Position numbers and translations under genes: made by a program
Part shown: positions 5,615 through 11,425 of the stretch, piece by piece
Numbering within the stretch: position 1 is the first letter of the stretch
Layout of the letters: each line of letters begins with the position of its first letter
Notes under the pieces: generated by a model
What the model saw: the letters and a program-made list of their open reading frames with translations, nothing else
Told to the model about the DNA's origin: nothing
The model's database searches: none
Assembly (NCBI GenBank): GCA_016867675.1
Contig: VGIZ01000008.1
Span: forward strand, 1 to 12,301
DNA length: 12,301 nt
Direction of reading: 5' to 3'
Source of the DNA: Candidatus Aenigmatarchaeota archaeon
GTDB taxonomy: Archaea > Aenigmatarchaeota > Aenigmatarchaeia > QMZP01

Positions 5615-5715
5615 ACAAGCTCTTTAAGAAATGCGCCGAGAGTCAGAAACTCTCGGGCATGCCATGAGACGGATGTCTCATGAGCAGAGCTTGAGCAGAA
5701 AACGCTATGCGTTAA
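5615..5715 (+). other. D-loop intron of tRNA-Ala (position 20/21) carrying the shared module
   Basis: Splice sites follow from AACG (5609-5612) pairing with CGTT (5710-5713), bulges G-T-A (5613-5615) and A-A-A (5714-5716). The inner helix is CAAGC (5616-5620) with GCTATG (5704-5709), one A bulged. Positions 5616-5706 align without gaps to the Glu intron. The T5643-A5649 pair replaces C5366-G5372, keeping the hairpin. CAAGCTC (5616-5622) can instead pair with GAGCTTG (5687-5693). The CGTT strand can also pair within the intron (AACGC-TAT-GCGTT, 5701-5713). Boundaries are inferred from pairing and the mature cloverleaf. Confidence 0.85.
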
Positions 5716-5732
5716 AGATCGCTTGCCTCGCA

Positions 5733-5747
5733 TGCGCGAGCAGAGAC
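5733..5747 (+). other. Minimal 15-nt anticodon-loop intron of tRNA-Ala
   Basis: Splicing at 37/38 removes 15 nt. The helix is CTCG (5727-5730) with AGAG (5742-5745), one G-A mismatch. The inner helix is GC (5734-5735) with GC (5740-5741), loop GCGA. Because TGC occurs at both ends, the boundary could shift by up to 3 nt without changing the mature tRNA; 37/38 is chosen because it fits the bulge geometry. Confidence 0.75.
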
Positions 5748-5822
5748 TGCAAGAGGTTCGGGGTTCAAATCCCCGCCAGTCCATTTAAGCAGGAGTGCTA
5801 CAATTAGTTAAAAAGTGGGTCA

Positions 5823-6368
5823 ATGGTCTTCGACATATTCACGCTGGTTGAGGCAGTGTTTTTCATCTTGCCGGCATACGCAGCGAACGGGCTCGCGCCG
5901 TTGTTCAGGGGAAAGCATGCGATTGACGGCGGCAAGACCATCAGGAAGCAGCCTATCCTAGGCGCGGGCAAGACCTGGGAGGGCCTGATTGGCGGCATCG
6001 TTGTCGCAGGCGTCATCGGGCTGGTGGAGCAGCTGGCCTTCCCCTTCCTTCCGTGGAGCCTGTCCCCGCAGCCGCTGGTAATTGTCCCCATGACTCTGGT
6101 GCTCGGGCTCATCATAGGCGCGGGCGCCATGTTCGGCGACCTGTGCGGCGCGTTCATCAAGCGCAGGTGCGGCATTGAGAGGGGCAGGCCCGCGCCGCTG
6201 CTGGACCAGGAGGACTTCCTTGTCGGAGCGTTCGCATTCGCGTGGCTGATTGGCGGTGCGGCACTGCAGAGCGGCTGGTTCGTGCTGCTGTTCGTGCTCA
6301 CGCCGGCGCTTCATGTCGTCGCGAATGTCATCGGCTTCCTGCTGAAGGTCAAGAAAGAGCCGTGGTAA
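5823..6368 (+). CDS. carS: CDP-archaeol synthase
   Basis: The integral membrane enzyme joins CTP and unsaturated archaetidic acid to make CDP-archaeol, the activated precursor of archaeal polar lipids. The 181-residue protein has about five hydrophobic segments. The CarS (DUF46) motifs are FILPAYAANGLAPLF (residues 14-28), the cytoplasmic DGGK...GAGKTWEG (35-54), GAMFGDLCGAFIKRRCGI (101-118) and LLDQEDF (126-132). The length is usual for the family. The start ATG 5823 is preceded by GTGGGT, a weak Shine-Dalgarno. The gene is 39 nt after tRNA-Ala, with TTTAAG at 5784-5789 as a possible weak TATA box, so it may partly depend on tRNA cluster transcription. Confidence 0.93.
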   Translation: MVFDIFTLVEAVFFILPAYAANGLAPLFRGKHAIDGGKTIRKQPILGAGKTWEGLIGGIVVAGVIGLVEQLAFPFLPWSLSPQPLVIVPMTLVLGLIIGAGAMFGDLCGAFIKRRCGIERGRPAPLLDQEDFLVGAFAFAWLIGGAALQSGWFVLLFVLTPALHVVANVIGFLLKVKKEPW

Positions 6369-6371
6369 CTG

Positions 6372-6941
6372 CTATAAATTTGTAGACCATCTTTTTTCCT
6401 TCAAGAAGAAAAGTATAATCGCGGAGATAAATGACGTTATTCCTACAAACCAAAATATAACACTAAAACCGAATTTGCTGACTACAAACCCTCCCAACAT
6501 TAGTGCAACAGCAGAGATTATGCCCAGAACCATATTATAGAACCCCAAGACCCTGCCTCTTGTTTTTCTGTGTGTTATATCGGCCATAAACGTGTTTTCT
6601 GAAATCTGCCATATTGCAGTATTGATGCCGTTGGCTGCCTGCAAAATATATAGCTGGGATAGATTTTGAACGTACAAATAAAGGATAATTATCAGAGAGC
6701 TGAGGAAAGAACTCACCAGAAGAAAGGGCTTTCTTCCGAATTTGTCAGAAAATCTTCCCACCAGATACGTTGTCACGGAACTGGCCAAAACGCTCACGCC
6801 ATACAGCATGCCCAGGTTTTCTATGCTGCCGCCTATTTGGTTTATGAACAGGACGAAGAAAGGTCCGATTAGGCTGAATGCAAAGTATGCTATCCCGTTG
6901 GAAGACAGCATCAGCCTGTAATTCAGGGTTTCTCTTTTCAT
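6372..6941 (-). CDS. Half-length MFS-like transporter protein (6 membrane segments)
   Basis: A 189-residue hydrophobic protein with about six transmembrane helices, half of the normal 12-helix MFS fold. The MFS loop 2-3 signature is GRFSDKFGRKP (residues 62-72). A conserved-looking DITHRKTRGRVLGFYN follows at 121-136. The C-terminus (FFLKEKRWSTNL) ends as an MFS N-domain would at the central loop. No second half exists downstream, where carS converges 3 nt away. The composition is clearly AT-richer than the neighbouring genes, suggesting separate origin. It may be a truncated remnant or a protein that works as a dimer; the substrate is unknown. Confidence 0.8.
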   Translation of the reverse strand: MKRETLNYRLMLSSNGIAYFAFSLIGPFFVLFINQIGGSIENLGMLYGVSVLASSVTTYLVGRFSDKFGRKPFLLVSSFLSSLIIILYLYVQNLSQLYILQAANGINTAIWQISENTFMADITHRKTRGRVLGFYNMVLGIISAVALMLGGFVVSKFGFSVIFWFVGITSFISAIILFFLKEKRWSTNL

Positions 6942-6960
6942 GATAAACTAAGGGAAAGAG

Positions 6961-6970
6961 GATATAATAA
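6961..6970 (-). promoter_or_regulatory. TATA box for the half-MFS gene
   Basis: On the minus strand TTATTATATC lies about 25 bp before ATG 6941, predicting a leaderless transcript. No Shine-Dalgarno is visible before the start, in agreement. Confidence 0.5.
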
Positions 6971-7004
6971 TCCCGCTGATTTTTCAGCGCCTGCGAAACA
7001 AAAA

Positions 7005-7610
7005 CTAAAATCCAAGTACCCTCTTCACGTCCTCAAAGACCTTGCTTATGGGCTTCTCGCCATCGACAACGACCCATCTGCAGAAGACGTCTTTTTCAGC
7101 CATCTCTTCATAGCGCGCGCCGACCTTGGCGAGCAGCTGCAGGTCCGACTCAATCCTGTCCAGCCTGCCCTTCTCCTTCAGCTTGCGTTTCTTGGAGGTT
7201 TCGGGCTTTATCTTTAGGTAGACCGCGATGTCAGGCACAGGGAATCCCATGACCTTCAAGTATTCCAGCGCCTTCTGCGCGTCAAAGCCCTCGACTACCT
7301 GGTATGCCAGCGCTGTCGTCACGTACCTGTTGGCTATCACTATCTTTCCGTCGGAGAGCGCCTGCTCCACCCCCTCCTTGTCCTTGAGCATGTCCGCTGT
7401 GTAAAGCACCAGCCTGACCGCCACGGGTATGTGGTCGCTGCCGTTCAGGTAGTTGTGTATGAAGTTGCCTATCGGGTTCTGGTAGTCGGGGTAATTGACG
7501 ACCAGGCATTGCATTCCCTTTTCAGCCAGAAATTCCGACAGCAGCCTGCTCTGCGTCTCAGAGCCCGCGCCGTCAATGCCGTCAAACACAATCAGTTTGC
7601 CCTTGGGCAT
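7005..7610 (-). CDS. tmk: Thymidylate kinase family protein with altered P-loop
   Basis: By family, it phosphorylates dTMP to dTDP. The 201-residue protein has the dTMP kinase layout: P-loop region FDGIDGAGSETQ (residues 9-20), VVNYPDY (37-43), VRLVLYTADM (65-74), ANRYVTTALAYQ (93-104), GFPVPDIAVYL (122-132) and a basic LID-like KKRKLKEKGRLDRIE. Two key positions are changed: Walker A lysine is Ser17, followed by Glu18, and the DR(Y/H) aspartate is Asn94. Both were re-read from the DNA. Start ATG 7610 is preferred over ATG 7617-7619, since TGATAAT then serves as Shine-Dalgarno. An AAATAAAAA box near 7640 is a plausible promoter. Activity is uncertain. Confidence 0.85.
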   Translation of the reverse strand: MPKGKLIVFDGIDGAGSETQSRLLSEFLAEKGMQCLVVNYPDYQNPIGNFIHNYLNGSDHIPVAVRLVLYTADMLKDKEGVEQALSDGKIVIANRYVTTALAYQVVEGFDAQKALEYLKVMGFPVPDIAVYLKIKPETSKKRKLKEKGRLDRIESDLQLLAKVGARYEEMAEKDVFCRWVVVDGEKPISKVFEDVKRVLGF

Positions 7611-7643
7611 GATTATCATTCACGCTCTGGTTTTTATTTGGCT

Positions 7644-7740
7644 GGAACCCGCGTTTGCCTGAAAAGGCACTTCATATCCCAGATGGTGATTTAGGTCAAG
7701 CGCATTGTGCTTGGTTCCGTGTCGCTGCCGTCATGGACGG
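7644..7740. other. Hairpin-rich gap between tmk and adk
   Basis: GGAACC (7644-7649) can pair with GGTTCC (7713-7718), enclosing TGCCT-GAAA-AGGCA (7656-7669) and CAAGCGC-ATT-GTGCTTG (7697-7713). CCGTC-ATG-GACGG follows (7728-7740). It could be a structured RNA or the tail of the adk transcript. No coding frame or known RNA motif was recognised. Confidence 0.3.
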
Positions 7741-7775
7741 GGCATGAGAAGAGGGGTTCATTTGCTTTGCATCAG

Positions 7776-7866
7776 CATGTGTTTGATGACACATGGCTTG
7801 CAGCTTGGCTGCAAGAACTTGCAAGCCATGCTTGCAAGATGTCTGTCAAAACGACCTCATTTTGAC
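7776..7866. repeat. Intergenic hairpin array downstream of adk (copy 2)
   Basis: Four successive hairpins: CATGTGT/ACACATG (7776-7795), CTTGCAGC/GCTGCAAG (7797-7815), TTGCAAG/CTTGCAA (7819-7837) and GTCAAAA/TTTTGAC (7845-7866, over the adk stop). An alternative 11-bp stem, CATGGCTTGCA (7792-7802) with TGCAAGCCATG (7820-7830), excludes the middle two. It is probably a transcript 3' end or regulatory structure. Confidence 0.5.
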
Positions 7867-8516
7867 ATGGCTCTTGTCACAATCGGCACCATGACCTCAG
7901 GACCGCCGATGACCCTGACGTCTTTCAGGACACCCTTCTTCCTGTAATAAGCGATGAGCGGCTCGGTCTGCTGCCTGAAGACCGCGAACCTGCCGCGGAT
8001 GACCTTCTCGTTCTCGTCCTCGCGCTGGTAGAGCCCGCCGCCGCACCTGTCGCAGACGCCTGGCTTCTTCGGCAGTATGGGCGGCATCCTTATGCCGTCC
8101 CTGTTGATGTCCGCGAGGTTGTATATGTTGCCGCATTTCCTGCACGTCCTGCGCGCGAGCATCTTCTCAAGAAGTATGTCCTCTGCCAGCAGAAGGTTGA
8201 TGACGACGTCAACCTTCAGGCCCCTTTCCAGCGCCTCTGCCTGCGGCACGGTGCGCGGGAACCCGTCAAGGATGAAGCCCTTCCTGCAGTCAGGCTGCTT
8301 CAGCCTCTTCAGCAGCATGTCTATGACAAGCTGGTCAGGCACGAGCCCGCCCTTGTCCATGAACTCCCTAGCTTTTTTGCCGAGAGGCGAGGCTGCTTTC
8401 ACCTCATCCCTGAGAAGGTCTCCTGTGGAGATGTGCGCGATACCCAGCTGCGGCGATATGCGCGATGCGTATGTGCCCTTGCCGACGCCGGGCGGGCCGA
8501 GGAAGATGGCTTTCAT
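7857..8516 (-). CDS. adk: Adenylate kinase with zinc-binding LID
   Basis: Catalyses ATP + AMP to 2 ADP in the cytoplasm. The 219-residue protein starts KAIFLGPPGVGKGTYA (P-loop at 7-14). It has the AMP-binding STGDLLRDEV (30-39) and DGFPRT (84-89), and a long LID with four cysteines (C125, C128, C155, C158) as a zinc site. Then RGRF (174-177) and RQQTEPLIAYY follow. It is the long bacterial-type adenylate kinase rather than the short archaeal trimeric type. ATG 8516 is the start: the upstream in-frame GTG belongs to GTGATT, a Shine-Dalgarno 4 nt away. A TATA-like box at 8598-8605 predicts a leader of about 60 nt. Confidence 0.95.
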   Translation of the reverse strand: MKAIFLGPPGVGKGTYASRISPQLGIAHISTGDLLRDEVKAASPLGKKAREFMDKGGLVPDQLVIDMLLKRLKQPDCRKGFILDGFPRTVPQAEALERGLKVDVVINLLLAEDILLEKMLARRTCRKCGNIYNLADINRDGIRMPPILPKKPGVCDRCGGGLYQREDENEKVIRGRFAVFRQQTEPLIAYYRKKGVLKDVRVIGGPEVMVPIVTRAMSK

Positions 8517-8550
8517 GTCAATCACATGCCTCTGAATCTGTTCGCATGTC

Positions 8551-8568
8551 TTGCAAGCAAGCTTGCAA
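8551..8568 (-). repeat. Hairpin in the adk leader (copy 3)
   Basis: TTGCAAG (8551-8557) and CTTGCAA (8562-8568) form a 7-bp hairpin with loop of 4, the same stem as at 7819-7837 downstream of adk. It sits between the promoter CTTAAATA (minus, 8598-8605) and the start codon, so it would be transcribed in the leader. Confidence 0.5.
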
Positions 8569-8600
8569 TCAACTTGGTTAGAATTGGTGGCGGATAGTAT

Positions 8601-10883
8601 TTAAGTTTGCTTGGCCTTCGCCGCCCCGAACTGCGCGAGCAGGGCTTCCAGCTGGATGTCGTCGGAGCCGCCCTGGTTGAGGCGGAACTCAAACTCGCCC
8701 GTCTTCTCCAGCAGGCGGGCGCGCCCGCTTTCGCTGATGTCAAGGCTGAAAATCTGCTTATGGATTTCCCTTATGATGTCCTCGCCGCTCAGCCCCTGCC
8801 TGAACAGCATGTCAAGGAGAAGCTTCCGCGCCTCGGCAAACTTGCCTCCGACAGCGAGGTTGAGCATCTTCGCAACGTCGCCAGGTTTTGCCTGCGAGAC
8901 GACCTCATAGACGACCTCGCGCGTTATCTTTCCCATGGCCGCGGCTGTCTGCAGGATGTTCGTCGCCTTCCTCAGGTCGCCCTCCGACACCTCGTGGATG
9001 GCTTCCATGGCGTCGGCGTCGGCGTGAAGCTTCTCGCCGCTGACTATCCTGTCCAGATACTCGCTCACATGCTCCTTGGAGAAGCCGTGGAACCTGAAGA
9101 CCGCGCAGCGGCTCTGTATGGGCTCTATTATCCTGCCGGAAAAGTTGACCGAAAAAATAAATCTGCACACGCTGGAGAACTTCTCGATTGTGCGCCTGAG
9201 CGCCTGCTGCGCCTCGGGCGTCAGGGCGTCAGCCTCGTCAAGGAATACTATCTTGAAGTCGGCTCCGAGCGGCTTCATCATGGCGTAGTCCTTTATCCTG
9301 CCGCGCACCACATCGATGCCCCGTTCGTCGCTGTTATGCAACAGAATAGGTGTGGTGCCTCCCCAGAACATTTCTGTGCCCGGAACTGAAACATCATAGA
9401 CATAGTCTGAATACTCTTCTTTTTGTATACCTGTTATTTTGACAACAGAAAGTGATGATTCTATGAATCTGAGTATATTAGCCTTTATCTTATCAGTCGT
9501 TTCAAAACTATTGAGCAACGCCTTGGCCGCTTGCTTGGATATCCTTGGGCATTTCTTCGAATACATCTGATGTCTGAGGGCATATCGCGGGTTGTTTTTG
9601 CTTATTCTTTTTGTCTTTATCATTTCTATAATCGGTTCAACTGGGACAAAATCTGTTTTGAGCCAAGAGAAAGATGGCATTTTCCATATTATCCTAGCTT
9701 CTGTCCCGAACAGGGATGTATCAAGGCCTGATATTCTTCCCAGCCATGCTATATCTATCAGGTTATCAAGAGAGCGTGAAGAATACCTGACATAGCTGCC
9801 CCACTCGCCGCAGGCATCTCCCATGTATCCCTTCAGGAACGACTCCTTGTTGTTGAAGTCGGAGCTGAACATGAAATCCGGGACCCTCTTTGTGGTGGCG
9901 TCTCTTAACCCCATGCCGCCATAGAAGTTGTTATAAAAGAATCTGGAGAATTGTGTATTGCAGGTCCTCACTTGAATGGATGTCATCCTGCTTCTGTCAA
10001 ATCCGGAAGATGCCTTATTTATAGAGTACTGGAGGCCGAATTTATCTTCAAGTATACCCCCTATCCGCTCAGCGACCTCCCTTTCCTCGTGGGATACCGT
10101 GAAAATAACAACACCACTTGTTCCGCTCGACCTTATGCTTGTACAGCCTTCTGCCAAATACATGCCCATAAGCCAGGAAATATCACTATTTAATTCCGTG
10201 TTTTTTATGCTGGTCTTTATCTTGGGGTTTCTGAATGTGCTGTTATGCCATACAACCATGGGCTTTTCAAGCTGCTCAAATTCAAGAACCGGGGGCTTCC
10301 CTGCAATGTCGTCTCTGAATGTTATCAACAAATCGCCTTTCCTCAGATTTCCCGCTTCCTTTGAGGTGAGCTTGCCTTCTCTGTCTACGACTATGACGGA
10401 ATGATTCAGGCTTGTCCGTATTGAACCGCCTTCATATTTTATATTGACCACGTTCTTGACTCTGTGCCTGGATATAAGGCTTACTGGCTTGAATTTTACC
10501 CTATAGTTTTCATCAAGCGAAAGGACTTCCAAGTCATCTGCTTTCACGTATTTTTCGTTCCCCCTAAAGTAGCCATTTGCAAGCCTCCCAAAATTAGTCC
10601 TGGATATTCTCCCGTTTTTTCTTACAAGGATAGGAGTGTCGGGGGTTACGCTCGCGTTGAACTCGGAAAAGTTCTCGCGCCAGTGGCTGCCGAAGAGGTC
10701 GCGGGCGAGGCACACCGCCATGGTGGTCTTTCCCACGCCTGCAGGACCTGCAAAAAGCATGTTCGGTATGTTGCCTGACTTCGTCCATGCTTTCAGCCTT
10801 TCGGTGACGTGCTTCTGGTTTATTACTTCGCTGAGCGACTTGGGCCTGTACTTCTCTGTCCAGACCTGCGCATCCCCTGCCAT
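8601..10883 (-). CDS. rfcS: Replication factor C small subunit, intein-containing precursor
   Basis: The clamp loader opens and loads the PCNA ring with ATP during DNA replication. The 760-residue precursor splits into a 77-residue N-extein (VWTEKYRPKSLSEVINQ; Walker A GPAGVGKTT at 46-54), a 440-residue intein (78-517) and a 243-residue C-extein. The C-extein holds SDERGIDVVRGRIK, Walker B VFLDEADAL, sensor-1 region FIFSVNFSGRIIEPIQSRC with the SRC arginine finger, and GDLRKATNILQ. The spliced protein is 320 residues, normal for RfcS. ATG 10883 lies about 24 bp from the TATA box, so the transcript is probably leaderless. The large subunit is not in the window. Confidence 0.96.
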   Translation of the reverse strand: MAGDAQVWTEKYRPKSLSEVINQKHVTERLKAWTKSGNIPNMLFAGPAGVGKTTMAVCLARDLFGSHWRENFSEFNASVTPDTPILVRKNGRISRTNFGRLANGYFRGNEKYVKADDLEVLSLDENYRVKFKPVSLISRHRVKNVVNIKYEGGSIRTSLNHSVIVVDREGKLTSKEAGNLRKGDLLITFRDDIAGKPPVLEFEQLEKPMVVWHNSTFRNPKIKTSIKNTELNSDISWLMGMYLAEGCTSIRSSGTSGVVIFTVSHEEREVAERIGGILEDKFGLQYSINKASSGFDRSRMTSIQVRTCNTQFSRFFYNNFYGGMGLRDATTKRVPDFMFSSDFNNKESFLKGYMGDACGEWGSYVRYSSRSLDNLIDIAWLGRISGLDTSLFGTEARIIWKMPSFSWLKTDFVPVEPIIEMIKTKRISKNNPRYALRHQMYSKKCPRISKQAAKALLNSFETTDKIKANILRFIESSLSVVKITGIQKEEYSDYVYDVSVPGTEMFWGGTTPILLHNSDERGIDVVRGRIKDYAMMKPLGADFKIVFLDEADALTPEAQQALRRTIEKFSSVCRFIFSVNFSGRIIEPIQSRCAVFRFHGFSKEHVSEYLDRIVSGEKLHADADAMEAIHEVSEGDLRKATNILQTAAAMGKITREVVYEVVSQAKPGDVAKMLNLAVGGKFAEARKLLLDMLFRQGLSGEDIIREIHKQIFSLDISESGRARLLEKTGEFEFRLNQGGSDDIQLEALLAQFGAAKAKQT
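9333..10652 (-). mobile_element. RFC intein with LAGLIDADG homing endonuclease
   Basis: A 440-residue in-frame insertion between Ala77 and the Ser of SDERG. Intein block A is SVTPDTPILV (Ser1 as first nucleophile). A block-B-like SLNH lies at 81-84. Two dodecapeptides, LMGMYLAEG (161-169) and FLKGYMGDA (272-280), keep the acidic residues E168 and D279, so the endonuclease may be active. Block F is YVYDVSVPG (417-425), block G is PILLHN (435-440) with H439-N440, and +1 Ser follows. Its DNA is AT-richer than the exteins. All splicing residues look present, so self-excision is expected. Confidence 0.95.
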
Positions 10884-10901
10884 AGATGAAATAGTGAAGA
10901 A

Positions 10902-10912
10902 CTTTATTTAAA
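10902..10912. promoter_or_regulatory. Shared bidirectional TATA element for rfcS and the AK6 gene
   Basis: TTTATTTAAAC (TTTAAATAAA on minus) is centred near 10907. That is about 24 bp from ATG 10883 and 26 bp from ATG 10933, the spacing expected for leaderless transcripts in both directions. No Shine-Dalgarno precedes either ATG. Confidence 0.6.
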
Positions 10913-10932
10913 CATGTTTTGCAATCTGTTAT

Positions 10933-11424
10933 ATGACCGTGATATGCATCTCAGGCACGCCCGGCACAGGCAAGAGCGAGGTCGCGAAGGCGCTCTCAAA
11001 GAAGCTGGGGTGGATGCTCGTCTCCCTGAACGACCTTGCCGAGAGCAAGAACCTCTACGCCGGCTATGATGACGAGCGGGACTGCAGGATAGTTGATGAG
11101 GAAAGGGTGAAGGCAGAGCTCGACAGGAGCGCGGAGATGCACAACATAATCGCCGAGTCGCACTACGCGCATGACATGAACTGCGACTGGGTGGTCATCC
11201 TGCGCGCCAATCCCGCGGAACTCAGGGAGCGGCTCAAGGATAAGGGCTGGAAGCCCAAGAAGATAGAGGAGAATGTCCTGTCCGAGATAATGGAGGTCTG
11301 CAAGTCCGAGGCCATGGAGCGCGGCAGGAAGGTGCTGGAGTTTGACACGACAGGCAAGGCGGCTGACAAGGTCGCCGATGAGATAATAAGCGAGCTGAAA
11401 AGGAAGAAAGTGATTGAGGTGTAG
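10933..11424 (+). CDS. Fap7/AK6-type adenylate kinase
   Basis: A 163-residue P-loop NTPase. GTPGTGKSEVAKAL (residues 8-21) is the Walker A, GYDDERDCRIVDEERV (44-59) is the family hallmark, and IIAESHYAHDM (72-82) is the Walker B-like motif. A LID with RLKDKGWKPKKIEENVLSEIMEVC follows. Eukaryotic and archaeal homologues combine adenylate kinase/ATPase activity with small-subunit rRNA maturation through uS11; that role is inferred here. It coexists with the zinc-lid adenylate kinase at 7857, so the two likely divide metabolic and ribosome-assembly work. The leaderless start is supported by the shared TATA box. Confidence 0.9.
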   Translation: MTVICISGTPGTGKSEVAKALSKKLGWMLVSLNDLAESKNLYAGYDDERDCRIVDEERVKAELDRSAEMHNIIAESHYAHDMNCDWVVILRANPAELRERLKDKGWKPKKIEENVLSEIMEVCKSEAMERGRKVLEFDTTGKAADKVADEIISELKRKKVIEV

Positions 11425-11425
11425 T

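Larger units (their letters stand above)
5596..5783 (+). tRNA. tRNA-Ala (CGC), with two introns
   Basis: Acceptor GGGCTGG (5596-5602) pairs with CCAGTCC (5776-5782), including G3-U70, the alanine identity pair; A73 is 5783. D-stem GATC (5605-5608) pairs with GATC (5717-5720). Anticodon stem CTTGC (5722-5726) pairs with GCAAG (5749-5753). The mature loop CTCGCAT has anticodon CGC (5729-5731). The T-arm is CGGGG-TTCAAAT-CCCCG. Removing 5615-5715 from the D-loop and 5733-5747 from the anticodon loop gives a complete cloverleaf with D-loop AACGGTA. No CCA is encoded. carS begins 39 nt downstream. Confidence 0.92.

Noticed and set aside
5339-5706. Module copies as C/D box or H/ACA guide RNA, or hammerhead ribozyme
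   Set aside because: No RUGAUGA/CUGA box pair, no ACA after a hairpin and no CUGANGA core could be found, although the fold is a three-way junction with a GAAA stretch.
5301-5783. Repeated segments as a CRISPR array
   Set aside because: There are only two copies, of about 91 nt, inside otherwise complete tRNA genes, with no regular spacers.
5190-5784. Two minus-strand reading frames (5190-5432 and 5470-5784) encoding similar peptides with SSSAHETSVSWHARE
   Set aside because: They lie across tRNA genes and their introns. The similarity is simply the duplicated intron module, and the differences fall in base-paired RNA positions, not codon patterns.
9333-10652. Intein region as a separate gene or frameshifted insertion
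   Set aside because: The frame is continuous through both junctions, and the splicing residues Ser1, His439, Asn440 and +1 Ser are in place.
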